Counted from the first letter of the stretch, positions 1 through 7,532 are shown. The stretch: DNA of 8,766 nt from JAYZDF01 sp036337945 (GCA_036337945.1 JAYZDF010000145.1:1-8766), one strand, 5' to 3'. Notes: generated from the sequence alone by a model not told the origin. Translations and numbers: made by a program.

Positions 1-2305
1 CTACGCAATGCGAAGAGGCCCTACAACTCCGTATCGGCGTTCACTTGGAGGCTCTAACGCGTGGCTGGATCGTCCGGACGTTCGAGTGATCGTATTTGAT
101 GATCAAGAAGAGCTACTCATTCTTCTTCGCGTTCCTATTCCATGGTCCACAGATTTTATGCTTGCTGATACTGCCTATAAAGTTCAGCAAGAACTGGGTA
201 TCAACGTTCTTGAGAATATCGTTTCTTCTTCTCCACACTCGCACTCGCATCCCGCGCGTTTTTGGCACTTAGTCACTGATAAGTACTTTGGCGTATTCGG
301 TTACGGCGAGTTCAGTTTTGAAATCTTCGACCGAATGACGACTTCTCTCGCAGAAGCAATCATTTTGGCGATGAATGACAGACAACCTGCAAAATTTGGG
401 TACAGTACTCTTGATAACTTTGACGAAGAGAATCTGATCTACGTTGATCGAAGGCCAGAAAACGATGGCCTGGCTGGTACATATCCTAAAGACGACCGCC
501 TCTTCATCATGCGTGTCGACGACATGAATAATCAACCACGAGCTATCCTTGCGCATTTCGGCATTCACGGAACCGTTTTCGAACTCGATAACCCGATCTT
601 GAGTGGTGACGCGGGCGGAGGGATAGAGATTGAAATGACTCGCGGAGCGGGCAACAAATACAAACGGCCGGTAACGGGCTTCTTCATTCAAGGTAATGCA
701 GGAGATGTGAGCCCCGCCGGGACCGACAAGAAGCACTCAGCGCCTGAACGCGTTCAGCTGATAGGTCAACGTTCCTGGGATGTTATTGCTCCTATTTTTG
801 ACCAAATTCAGACATCAGCAGATATAGATGTCTCCGTCGTATCCCGGCGAGTTGAAATCACGCACACAAAGTTAGGATACACGGCGCCAGAGTTTTACGA
901 CGCAAGTGCACAATGCCAAGACAGTGCTCCTTATTTCAGATACGGAGCATTTCAATGTGTCGAGGGATATCCTGCAGGAGATTCAGACCCGAGTACGCGC
1001 TTTCAGGACGGTGACCTAAATTGTATTTTTGCCATCGAATGTTTGACAGCAGGTTATCCAGTTCCCCAGTTTCAAAAGACAAGACTTTCGATTGCTCAAC
1101 TCGGAGACCTCGCTCTTGTCACTGTTCCAGGTGAACCTCTTTCACAATACGGCCGCGAACTCTCGACACGAGTCAAAGATCAAATAACATCTGCCAAAAA
1201 TGCACTTGTGGTGGGATACAGCCAAGATCATCACTTTTACCTCCTTGGCGAGGAAGATTGGTGGCAAGGCGGTTATGAAGCCTCTCGTGTGATTTGGGGA
1301 TGGCGGCTTGGAGACTACCTCGCAGACGCGTCGGTTGCGCTTTCGAGCGAACTCAACAAATCGCAAGAGGAACGGACAGTTGATAACGGTAATCTGAAAC
1401 CTATGTATTGGGACATACCGGAGGAAGAACGCGTGCCTGTTCCGTTGAATGATTCAGAACAAGAACCGACGACTGTGATTACCGACTTACCTGACCAAGT
1501 GGAGCGTATGCAAGTGGTTGATTACTCCTGGGTTGGTGGTCATCCGGGAATTGACCGACCCGTAATTACACTTGAAAAAGAAGATATGTCAGGTTTCAAC
1601 GCCTTCCTTCGCGCGGATCAATCAACGTACACCGATGCTGACTTTGAAATGCTCGTTCACTATGACGGCAACTGTAACCGCAAGAACTGTAAAGAGCATG
1701 CATGGCGGGTGAGCTGGGAGGAAAGGCGCAATTTCCCTATGGGAACGTATCGATTCCGAATCGTCGGACAAGCACAACGCGACGGAAAAATTCAAGCATA
1801 TGAACTTATCTCACGTCCGTTCGAGGTCGTCGCAAGTTCATCGCTACTCATTGAAAATATCGCTTGGGATACAAATAAAGAAAATCTAATTGTCGACGTC
1901 CGTTATCCAGAAGCAGTTCGTTTTGAAAATGATGGCGAAGAAAAGAAAGCTGTGGCCATTGGACACTTGCTACGCTCGCGGCAATCCCGCAGCGAATATG
2001 GCGCGCCTTTACCCGCTGGTGAAATGATTACCTGCGACAGCACGCTATTTACAGAAACCAGTACCCAAACAACATCGCACGAAGTCGCAATCACCCAGTC
2101 AAATGGATCACGTAAACGGATTGTTGGCTACGATGCGAATGAACAGCCTTTATACGATACAAAACGGGACCAAATCCTCAGCCAATTCAAGATTCCACAG
2201 TCCGCGAGCTCGCTCTCTTCGAACAATCCCAGATTCGAGTTGAAGGTGACGGACCAATTTGGAAACACGGGAACCGTAACGGCAACAGTTACTATACCAA
2301 TGTAG
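1..2305 (+). CDS. Neutral/alkaline ceramidase-like hydrolase, 5' end outside window
   Basis: Probable secreted amidohydrolase of the neutral (non-lysosomal) ceramidase family, which splits ceramide into sphingosine and fatty acid using zinc and a catalytic serine. The frame is open to the window edge (codons TAC GCA precede the ATG at 8), and the family's N-terminal 'GYA' region and signal peptide are missing, so the ATG at 8 is not the start. Numbering from that ATG, a His-rich metal motif P-HSHSH lies at 76-81, a second candidate zinc histidine at 187 (FGIHGT), the nucleophile motif GDVSP at 232-236 (Ser235), and PGEP at 374-377 (Glu376, candidate zinc ligand). The G-Y-S...EEDWWQGGYEA block at 403-425 matches the family's last metal-site segment. 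Residues from about 500 resemble the ceramidase C-terminal beta domain (W..SWEE..FPMGTYRF). Seven cysteines (303, 317, 339, 345, 556, 561, 676) fit an exported, disulfide-bonded protein. The true substrate is not known. It converges on the 2328-2750 gene and shares no operon here. Confidence 0.88.
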   Translation, partial: YAMRRGPTTPYRRSLGGSNAWLDRPDVRVIVFDDQEELLILLRVPIPWSTDFMLADTAYKVQQELGINVLENIVSSSPHSHSHPARFWHLVTDKYFGVFGYGEFSFEIFDRMTTSLAEAIILAMNDRQPAKFGYSTLDNFDEENLIYVDRRPENDGLAGTYPKDDRLFIMRVDDMNNQPRAILAHFGIHGTVFELDNPILSGDAGGGIEIEMTRGAGNKYKRPVTGFFIQGNAGDVSPAGTDKKHSAPERVQLIGQRSWDVIAPIFDQIQTSADIDVSVVSRRVEITHTKLGYTAPEFYDASAQCQDSAPYFRYGAFQCVEGYPAGDSDPSTRFQDGDLNCIFAIECLTAGYPVPQFQKTRLSIAQLGDLALVTVPGEPLSQYGRELSTRVKDQITSAKNALVVGYSQDHHFYLLGEEDWWQGGYEASRVIWGWRLGDYLADASVALSSELNKSQEERTVDNGNLKPMYWDIPEEERVPVPLNDSEQEPTTVITDLPDQVERMQVVDYSWVGGHPGIDRPVITLEKEDMSGFNAFLRADQSTYTDADFEMLVHYDGNCNRKNCKEHAWRVSWEERRNFPMGTYRFRIVGQAQRDGKIQAYELISRPFEVVASSSLLIENIAWDTNKENLIVDVRYPEAVRFENDGEEKKAVAIGHLLRSRQSRSEYGAPLPAGEMITCDSTLFTETSTQTTSHEVAITQSNGSRKRIVGYDANEQPLYDTKRDQILSQFKIPQSASSLSSNNPRFELKVTDQFGNTGTVTATVTIPM

Positions 2306-2327
2306 TCAGGCTCATCGTTCGAATGAT

Positions 2328-2750
2328 CTACAATTGAAAAAAGTCGCCAAATCTGAAGTGATAGAGAAGAACGGAATAATACACGATAAAGGCAATGAAT
2401 ATACAAATGACCGACAGTGGTCTTTTGCGGTAACGCCAAAGCAAAGTCGAGCCTAGAAAGACTAAGGTAAATTTCACGACCACAAACATAATTGGGTTGC
2501 GTTCAATGAGAACGGCCATGATAGGGTTCGCTTCCGTCGCTTGCCCAGATGTCACCCACAAGAGGGTCAGGACGGCATCTGCAACATTCAAAACCAAAGT
2601 CGCCCAGACGATATAGGCAAGCCATCGAAAGTGCTGAACCGTACCAATTCGGCGCGTATATGCCCCGAGGGTTTCGTTGGGTAATTGCCCTGGAAATAAC
2701 ACGCTCAGGTATTGTGACCTGACTTGAATCGAAGATCCAATCTGTCGCAA
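2328..2750 (-). CDS. Small membrane protein, DUF5658-like
   Basis: Protein of 140 residues with three predicted membrane segments near 44-66, 86-103 and 112-131 and a basic, soluble N-terminus of about 40 residues. The pattern N-x-A-D-A at 55-59, EANPIM at 73-78 and a lysine at 93 in the second membrane segment resembles DUF5658 proteins, whose role is unknown. The start is a TTG at 2750. No ATG lies upstream in frame before the stop at 2765-2763, and the only internal Met codons fall inside or after the first helix. The ribosome binding site is weak. The gene begins 33 bases after the stop of the flippase-like gene in the same direction, so the two are probably co-transcribed, which suggests an envelope-related role. 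Family assignment is from pattern recall only. Confidence 0.72.
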   Translation of the reverse strand: MRQIGSSIQVRSQYLSVLFPGQLPNETLGAYTRRIGTVQHFRWLAYIVWATLVLNVADAVLTLLWVTSGQATEANPIMAVLIERNPIMFVVVKFTLVFLGSTLLWRYRKRPLSVICIFIAFIVYYSVLLYHFRFGDFFQL

Positions 2751-2783
2751 GAATTCAGTCTTTCAGCAAAAAAAGTGGGTCCG

Positions 2784-3809
2784 TCAGTGATTCGGAATGC
2801 GATTTTTCGCCTTCGGTGCAGCGAGAAAACCAGCAGCCAGAATCACGCTGAAGCAAACAACGGTAGCCAAATGTGCGGTTATCCCTACAACAAGTGCCTC
2901 GGTCGCACTGACTGCGTATGCTGCCAAACCAGCACGGAAACCAGCTTGCATCGGACCGATGAACGCTGGGCCCGCGGGTACCATCACCGCAAATACCAAA
3001 ACCGAAACTGTAAAGGGTCCCGCCAACAAAGGCACATCAATCCCATAGCTCTGAATCAGGAGCGCCGTCACGAAGCCGTTGACCCCCCAGTATGCAATCG
3101 TCAGCATGATAAATGACAGGGCATGCTTGGGATTGGCGAGAGACTTTAGTCCGACCAGAAATGATTCCAGGAGCTCACTCACCTTCGTTGCAACTGACAT
3201 CGAAAAGCGACCAAGTAAACGGTGGATCCAATCAATCGCCTTGTCGCCGATATAGCTAATCATGAGTAGCGCACCACATCCTCCGCCAAAAATAATCAAT
3301 GCGATCTTGGCACCGACTCTAATTTCTGATGGGACATCAGCGTTAGCAGGCAACTGTGACAGCAATACGAAGAAGAGCCCTACATTAGTAAGACCGTCGA
3401 CCGCTCTTTCAACCACAACACTCGCCAGCCCACTCGCAAAAGGAACACCCGCACGTTTGATCATCACAGGTCGGACAAATTCACCGAGACGAAGTGGTAA
3501 AAACATCGCAGCGGGGATTCCAACACTTGCAGCAGAAAAGATCGCTCGATAGCTTGGTTGTCCCAAAGGTCTCACCAATAGACCCCAGCGGATTGTTCGA
3601 ATTGCGTGAACGAGGAATTGGGCAAACAGATATAAAGCTACGATAGACCATTTCGTTTCGAACAAACGTTCCTTTACCTTATCTAGAGGAACATCGCTGA
3701 TGGACCACCAAAGCGCTACAGCCGTAACAATGAGAGCAACGAGTGCCTTTAGGAACCAACCTAAGAGCGACCGGGACTTGGATTCACCAACACTTGATTC
3801 AACATTCAT
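2784..3809 (-). CDS. LPG-synthase-TM / UPF0104 flippase-like integral membrane protein
   Basis: Integral membrane protein of 341 residues in the lysylphosphatidylglycerol synthase transmembrane-region family (PF03706 type, often annotated 'flippase-like domain'). Members move or modify lipids, or act beside glycosyltransferases; the specific substrate cannot be read from sequence. Hydrophobic segments lie near 16-36, 53-73, 88-104, 140-153, 165-188, 230-252, 262-285 and 300-330. Family hallmarks are PLRLGEFVRP at 105-114, the following ASVVVERAVDGL at 129-140, and PAGPAFIGPMQAGF at 278-291. The soluble aminoacyl-transferase domain of full MprF is absent, so this is the membrane part only, at the usual length for stand-alone members. 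The ATG at 3809 is followed by a short charged leader before the first helix; no strong Shine-Dalgarno is seen. It starts 51 bases after the tRNA-Leu 3' end and is followed by the DUF5658-like gene. Confidence 0.87.
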   Translation of the reverse strand: MNVESSVGESKSRSLLGWFLKALVALIVTAVALWWSISDVPLDKVKERLFETKWSIVALYLFAQFLVHAIRTIRWGLLVRPLGQPSYRAIFSAASVGIPAAMFLPLRLGEFVRPVMIKRAGVPFASGLASVVVERAVDGLTNVGLFFVLLSQLPANADVPSEIRVGAKIALIIFGGGCGALLMISYIGDKAIDWIHRLLGRFSMSVATKVSELLESFLVGLKSLANPKHALSFIMLTIAYWGVNGFVTALLIQSYGIDVPLLAGPFTVSVLVFAVMVPAGPAFIGPMQAGFRAGLAAYAVSATEALVVGITAHLATVVCFSVILAAGFLAAPKAKNRIPNH

Positions 3810-3860
3810 CAGCAGCCAAGTAATTCAGATTCGTTCGTACAAAAGAAGGAGAAAAATACG

Positions 3861-3943
3861 TGCCGGGAGGGGGACTCGAACCCCCACGTCCAAGAGAACA
3901 AGGGCTTTTAAGGCCCCCGCGTCTACCATTCCGCCATCCCGGC
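3861..3943 (-). tRNA. tRNA-Leu (anticodon UAA)
   Basis: An 83-nt class II tRNA. The acceptor stem GCCGGGA (3943-3937) pairs perfectly with TCCCGGC (3868-3862), with discriminator A at 3861. The anticodon stem GGGGC/GCCCT (one G-U) closes the 7-base loop CTTAAAA at 3912-3906, placing anticodon TAA at 3910-3908. The long variable arm forms a 4-bp stem (GTTC/GGAC), as expected for leucine. The T stem is GGGGG/CCCCC around TTCGAGT. The 3' CCA is not encoded (the next bases are CGT), so it must be added by CCA nucleotidyltransferase. Confidence 0.97.
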
Positions 3944-4004
3944 AGCGGAGGTGGTTCTACCAAGACATTTCTCTCATCGCCAGTGAAGAATCAGTTTCAA
4001 AAGC

Positions 4005-4044
4005 CCAAAATCGATTAATTTTTTGGAGGTTTAATCGTTTTTGG
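4005..4044 (-). terminator. Hairpin just after the histidine kinase stop, likely terminator
   Basis: Inverted repeat beginning 3 bases after the kinase stop codon. Arms 4005-4018 and 4031-4044 pair at 13 of 14 positions: CCAAAA/TTTTGG, one T-T mismatch, then CGATTAA/TTAATCG, around a 12-base loop. The 3' arm on the minus strand ends in ATTTTGG, with the T-run lying inside the stem, as in terminators with an A-tract/T-tract pair. It would separate the kinase transcript from the tRNA. The stem is AT-rich, so efficiency is uncertain. Confidence 0.55.
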
Positions 4045-4047
4045 TGC

Positions 4048-5337
4048 TCAAACCGGAGTTTCAGCCTGAACCGGCGTAATTTGCACATGAGAACCTTCAA
4101 GTGGGACAACCAAAGTCACGTGAATTGTAGTTCCCTGAGCCGGCGCGGACTGAAAATCCACCGTTCCGCGAAATTTCTTCGCTCTTTCCCTCAGGTTCGT
4201 CATACCGTAGTGCCCATGCTTTGGCTGATTTACGTCAAAACCGACCCCATCGTCGGCGATGGTTAGAGCAATAAGGTCACTCTCGTACTTCAATAATACA
4301 CTCGCTTTTGTTGCCTCGGCGTGCTTGTGCACATTGGTTAAGGATTCCTGAACGATCCGAAAAATGGCCAACTGCATTTCACTAGGGAGTCTCCTGATTC
4401 GCCCAAGTATCCTTAGATCGTATTCCACCTTTGAGCGTTGATGAAAACGCAGACAATAGTCATCGATGGATTTGTGAAGATCGAAATCACGTCGCATAAC
4501 CGTCAGTGAACGTCGCAATTCATCAATTGCGTCTTCAGCTTGAGATTTCAAATCCGCGATTTCTTGTTTGAGCTGCTCATCTTTCGCCAGGTGCCACAAA
4601 TATTCAGATTGAATGATGAGAGTTGAAATTTCACCGCCCAGCCCATCGTGAATTTCTCGTGCTAGACGTAATCGCTCTTCGGCGATGAGTGATTCTTCCC
4701 GGTTTTCGCTGAGTACTTTCAACTGTTTCGTATGCATCACTTCAACCCGATGCAAATAAACAATGACGTACACAGCAATCGCGTTCACGGCTGCATACCA
4801 AATCAGAAGGAAAATTTGCCGATCATTCAGGCCGGGACCACTAAGCACTAAGTCCAACCGGGCAACTGCAGGCAGCATCAACAACGGTGGAATCACCGTA
4901 AAAAACCTTGGAAAGAGCATCGTAAAGAAGATTGTAAACAGGACTTGAGCAGCCATAATCGGCGACTCTAATCCACCACTCGCCAAGACCATGGCTGTTA
5001 ACGCCAGAAGGTCGAGATTCAAAGTCAAAAACGTAAGTGGACGTCCCCAGCGTGGGTGATCCAACAAAAGATAATTCGTAACTGAATAACCAATCGCGCC
5101 GAAATAGACCCAAAAGGCCGACTGATTCATCGCCCCCAGATAACTGGACCAGCTTGGTACCGCTAAAACCCCGAGGCCGATGGCCAAGAAAGACAAACGG
5201 GCATAAAATAAAGCCCTCGCTCGGTCTGAAAATCGGTCAACAACGGGTTGCTGTCCGACAGTCTCGCCTTCAGTCAATACTGCACCATAATCGAGGGACA
5301 TGTGTATTGTTCTAGCACAAACCGAAGATTGCTCCAC
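4048..5337 (-). CDS. Membrane sensor histidine kinase, NarL/LiaS type
   Basis: Two-component sensor kinase of 429 residues. About six membrane segments fill residues 42-197 with short loops and no extracellular sensor domain, so the signal is probably sensed in or at the membrane. A short linker leads into a HisKA_3 dimerisation domain with the phospho-acceptor His230 in AREIHDGLGGE. The HATPase domain has N-box Asn335 (ESLTNVHKHA), G1 box DDGVGF (362-367) and G2 GHYGMTNLRERA (375-386), all intact, so it should be active. Partners of this class are normally NarL/FixJ-type regulators; none is in the window. The start is uncertain. The GTG at 5337 has GGAGG only 2 bases ahead, while the ATG at 5301 has no clear Shine-Dalgarno; both keep every domain. 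It lies 53 bases after the pseudo-ATPase gene and may share its transcript. A GGLESP stretch at 121-126 recalls, but does not match, the quinone-linked GGxxNPF motif of RegB. Confidence 0.96.
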   Translation of the reverse strand: MEQSSVCARTIHMSLDYGAVLTEGETVGQQPVVDRFSDRARALFYARLSFLAIGLGVLAVPSWSSYLGAMNQSAFWVYFGAIGYSVTNYLLLDHPRWGRPLTFLTLNLDLLALTAMVLASGGLESPIMAAQVLFTIFFTMLFPRFFTVIPPLLMLPAVARLDLVLSGPGLNDRQIFLLIWYAAVNAIAVYVIVYLHRVEVMHTKQLKVLSENREESLIAEERLRLAREIHDGLGGEISTLIIQSEYLWHLAKDEQLKQEIADLKSQAEDAIDELRRSLTVMRRDFDLHKSIDDYCLRFHQRSKVEYDLRILGRIRRLPSEMQLAIFRIVQESLTNVHKHAEATKASVLLKYESDLIALTIADDGVGFDVNQPKHGHYGMTNLRERAKKFRGTVDFQSAPAQGTTIHVTLVVPLEGSHVQITPVQAETPV

Positions 5338-5390
5338 GGCCTCCGGAGTCTAAAAGTACCAAAGAACCGGTCTCTTGGACCTCATCGCAT

Positions 5391-6980
5391 CTACACTTTG
5401 ATTACATTCGCGTCGGTCCAATCATCTGTCGAACTCACAACAATCATCTGCGTGCGAGAAGTAAGAATGTCTATGGCTTCTCGAAATCGGGTACGGCGGG
5501 TCTCAGACGACCGGGCAAAGCGGTCTGAAATGACAAACGAGGCGTTCGTTCCTGCATTCAAAATCGCGCTTATCGCTCCAAGTCTCATCGCTGCCTCTAT
5601 CAGCGCCTTGTCTTTGTCATCAAATCTTGTGAAGGAAACCGGAAACACATCATCGGGACCAACCACCGTAATCCGCCCTTCCTCACTTACCGTTGCACCA
5701 TCATAACGACCTTCGGATAGTTTCATGAGCGGTTTTAGGATTTCCTGCTCAAACGACTCCCGCGAAACATACGCTGTCTGTTTTCGAGTCAGCGCACGAA
5801 ACAGATCTTGGTCTAAACGGTGGGAAAGTTCTTGCTCAGTAGAGTGTCTTGGACTCACAGAATGCTTCTGTTCAACTCTCCTCGCATGAGCGAGAGATAT
5901 TTTTTCGCCTAGAGCTACGAGTTGTGCGTGCGTCTCATCAGAAGACGCTCCTTCCTCAAGCTTTTTGATTTTCTGTCTGATTTGTGTCGCTTGCTCAGTT
6001 ATCTCTTCCGACGAAGACATCACTCTTGAGATTGAGTCTCTGTCGACACCGAGCGACTTGCTTACAACATCAAGATCAGAGTTCGTCTGGAGCTTTTTTC
6101 GAGAAATCCGCCGTTCAGCATCTGAGACTGCTCTCCCTCTAGCATTAACACGAGCAGTAGATTCAAGCTGCTCAATATTTTGGAAGAGTCGATTTGCAAT
6201 AAACACGGCAAAGAATAAATTCAGCAAAGCAATCATTGGAAAATCGAGGACTTCTGCCAGGACAAATGAGAGCACCATTCCAACAAAAGCGTATGCAACC
6301 CGTGAATCAAACTCGACACCTTTATCAGATGCTATCGCGACAACAACATCGTCTTTCGCCTCTGAAATCTCGCCCTCACGACTAGTAAATCGGTTGAGCA
6401 AAGCCGGAGCAGTATCTAATCGCTGCCTTAATTCACCCGGTAATCGCGCGATCTGTTTCACAAGCGCCAAGTCGGGTTCAAGTGCTTTGAGTTGGAGCTC
6501 AAGTTCTCGAAGGTGATTATACTTTCGTTGCAAAAGCTGTCTTTCATTCTCCCAAGCTCTGATATTTGCGTCCGAGACGGATTCCACAGCGTTGTTTCGA
6601 GAAACATCAACCAAAGACAATCCGGCGATAACTCTCAACAAATGAAGATTCAGCAACGGCGAGTCTTTATCTATCGATTCCTCCATGATGGAAGACATCG
6701 TCGGTCTAGTAGAGTCGTCCGCGTGTGAGTAGATAATGGGGTCACGCTCATTGCTCAAATCACAACAATACCGTTTATTGTCTTCCGAAAAAAATTCGAC
6801 TCGCATGCGCGAGTTCGTGGACTCGGTATTTTGGGTGCTCAGTGATAAAGCAGCACATAGGCTTTGGAGTAAAACTTGTTCCTGAGTTTTAGATGTGCAG
6901 ACAACGACGTTGAGACCAGTGCGAAAGGTCAGGTCATAGGCCCCCTGTCCTCCTTCGAATTCGACTCGAGATAAACGCAT
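5391..6980 (-). CDS. SMC/YhaN-like coiled-coil membrane protein with degenerate ATP site
   Basis: A 529-residue protein laid out like an AAA/ABC-type ATPase of the SMC, RecN, YhaN group: an N-terminal half-site, coiled coils at about 140-180 and 268-370, and a C-terminal half-site. The ATP motifs are lost. Where GPNGSGKST is expected after GLNVVV, residues 28-36 read CTSKTQEQV, so the Walker A glycines and lysine are gone. The signature position (449-456) reads SFTRFDDK. The Walker B position (481-488) reads SFVISDRF, keeping only the second Asp (486). The switch histidine is Thr518. A hydrophobic stretch at 228-266 is long enough for a two-helix membrane hairpin, unusual for this group. It is probably a scaffold or regulator rather than an enzyme; this is inference and no named family was recognised. 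The ATG at 6980 has only a weak ribosome binding site. It follows rplS after a 150-base gap and precedes the histidine kinase by 53 bases. Confidence 0.72.
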   Translation of the reverse strand: MRLSRVEFEGGQGAYDLTFRTGLNVVVCTSKTQEQVLLQSLCAALSLSTQNTESTNSRMRVEFFSEDNKRYCCDLSNERDPIIYSHADDSTRPTMSSIMEESIDKDSPLLNLHLLRVIAGLSLVDVSRNNAVESVSDANIRAWENERQLLQRKYNHLRELELQLKALEPDLALVKQIARLPGELRQRLDTAPALLNRFTSREGEISEAKDDVVVAIASDKGVEFDSRVAYAFVGMVLSFVLAEVLDFPMIALLNLFFAVFIANRLFQNIEQLESTARVNARGRAVSDAERRISRKKLQTNSDLDVVSKSLGVDRDSISRVMSSSEEITEQATQIRQKIKKLEEGASSDETHAQLVALGEKISLAHARRVEQKHSVSPRHSTEQELSHRLDQDLFRALTRKQTAYVSRESFEQEILKPLMKLSEGRYDGATVSEEGRITVVGPDDVFPVSFTRFDDKDKALIEAAMRLGAISAILNAGTNASFVISDRFARSSETRRTRFREAIDILTSRTQMIVVSSTDDWTDANVIKV

Positions 6981-7087
6981 ACGTCTCAGGCTATAAGACC
7001 TTAGCAGAATGTTTTGATAGTATGTACCGCGCCAACGCGATACTTGAGGATGTCGTCCAGGCCACTTGCCGAAACAGCGCGGCGAAG

Positions 7088-7124
7088 AAAAAACCGCGAA
7101 TGGTGGGAGGTAGATAATCCGCGG
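7088..7124 (-). terminator. Weak candidate terminator after rplS
   Basis: On the minus strand CCGCG (7124-7120) can pair with CGCGG (7098-7094), followed directly by TTTTTT (7093-7088). The T-run fits an intrinsic terminator 7 bases after the rplS stop, but the stem is only 5 bp with a 21-base loop. The same CGCGG can instead pair with CCGCG at 7082-7078, so two exclusive folds are possible. The 150-base gap to the next gene holds no ORF or other structure I can support. Confidence 0.35.
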
Positions 7125-7130
7125 GGAGGC

Positions 7131-7484
7131 TTAGTTGACTTTACGTGCCTTAATACGTGCTTTCTTACCTGTGAGTTTACGCAGATAGAATAGACGCGCG
7201 CGACGGACAGCACCCTGTGCCTTGATTTCGATTTTTCCAACCGTTGGGGAGTGGACAGGAAAAACACGCTCAACGCCAATTCCGTGTGAAATCTTACGTA
7301 CGGTAATTGCAGAGTTCGCTGTGCCGCGTTTCCAACGAATAAGGACGCCTTCAAAAACCTGGATACGTTCTTTTTCGCCTTCGCGGATCCGAGTGTGTAC
7401 GCGAAGCGTGTCGCCGATTTCCATTGCTGGGATGTCGCTGCGAAGATAAGGCTGCTCAATAATCTGTTGTACGTTCGTATTCAT
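7131..7484 (-). CDS. rplS: 50S ribosomal protein L19
   Basis: Ribosomal protein L19, 117 residues, of ordinary length for the family; it sits at the 30S-50S interface. Family blocks are present throughout: the N-terminal IIEQPYLR segment, PAMEIGDTLRVHTRI, EGEKERIQVFEGVLI, then GVERVFPVHSPTVGKIEI, and the basic C-terminus ARLFYLRKLTGKKARIK. The ATG at 7484 is chosen because GAGGTG (7494-7489) lies just 4 bases ahead; an in-frame TTG at 7496 would start upstream of that site and add four residues absent from L19. It follows the trmD fusion by 87 bases in the same direction, the conserved order for these genes. The leader can fold so as to hide the ribosome binding site. Confidence 0.98.
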   Translation of the reverse strand: MNTNVQQIIEQPYLRSDIPAMEIGDTLRVHTRIREGEKERIQVFEGVLIRWKRGTANSAITVRKISHGIGVERVFPVHSPTVGKIEIKAQGAVRRARLFYLRKLTGKKARIKARKVN

Positions 7485-7512
7485 AATGCACCTCAACGGA
7501 AAATTTCCGAGG
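7485..7512 (-). promoter_or_regulatory. Leader hairpin pairing the rplS Shine-Dalgarno
   Basis: On the minus strand CCTC (7512-7509) can pair with GAGG (7494-7491), the core of the rplS ribosome binding site. Inside it GGAA (7508-7505) pairs with TTCC (7501-7498), leaving a 3-base loop and a 3-base bulge. The result is a 4+4 bp hairpin ending 6 bases before the ATG. It could lower or tune L19 translation. Seen in sequence; function is inferred. Confidence 0.4.
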
Positions 7513-7532
7513 AGCCCGCTTTTTGCGAATCA

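Noticed and set aside
8..10. ATG at 8 as the ceramidase start
   Set aside because: The frame is open upstream to the edge, and a family-like Tyr-Ala precedes it; there is no signal peptide after it, so the true start lies outside the window.
2301..2332. Inverted repeat TGTAG...CTACA spanning the two convergent stop codons
   Set aside because: The stem is 5 bp plus 3 bp across a bulge, with no T-run following it on either strand; too weak to call a bidirectional terminator.
2724..3552. Plus-strand reading frames opposite the two membrane protein genes
   Set aside because: They lie antisense to well-supported membrane genes and show no recognisable domain or ribosome binding site.
3861..3943. 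tRNA-Leu as an integration site
   Set aside because: No integrase and no direct repeat of the tRNA 3' end were seen in the window.
3954..4000. Possible promoter boxes upstream of tRNA-Leu (TTGAAA at 4000-3995; TAGAAC at 3959-3954)
   Set aside because: No pair of boxes has both good matches and correct spacing, so no promoter is called.
7001..7459. Alternative minus-strand frame through rplS
   Set aside because: It overlaps the certain L19 frame and its translation is arbitrary basic sequence with no family resemblance.
7485..7496. TTG at 7496 as the rplS start
   Set aside because: It lies upstream of the Shine-Dalgarno that serves the ATG at 7484 and adds residues not found in L19.
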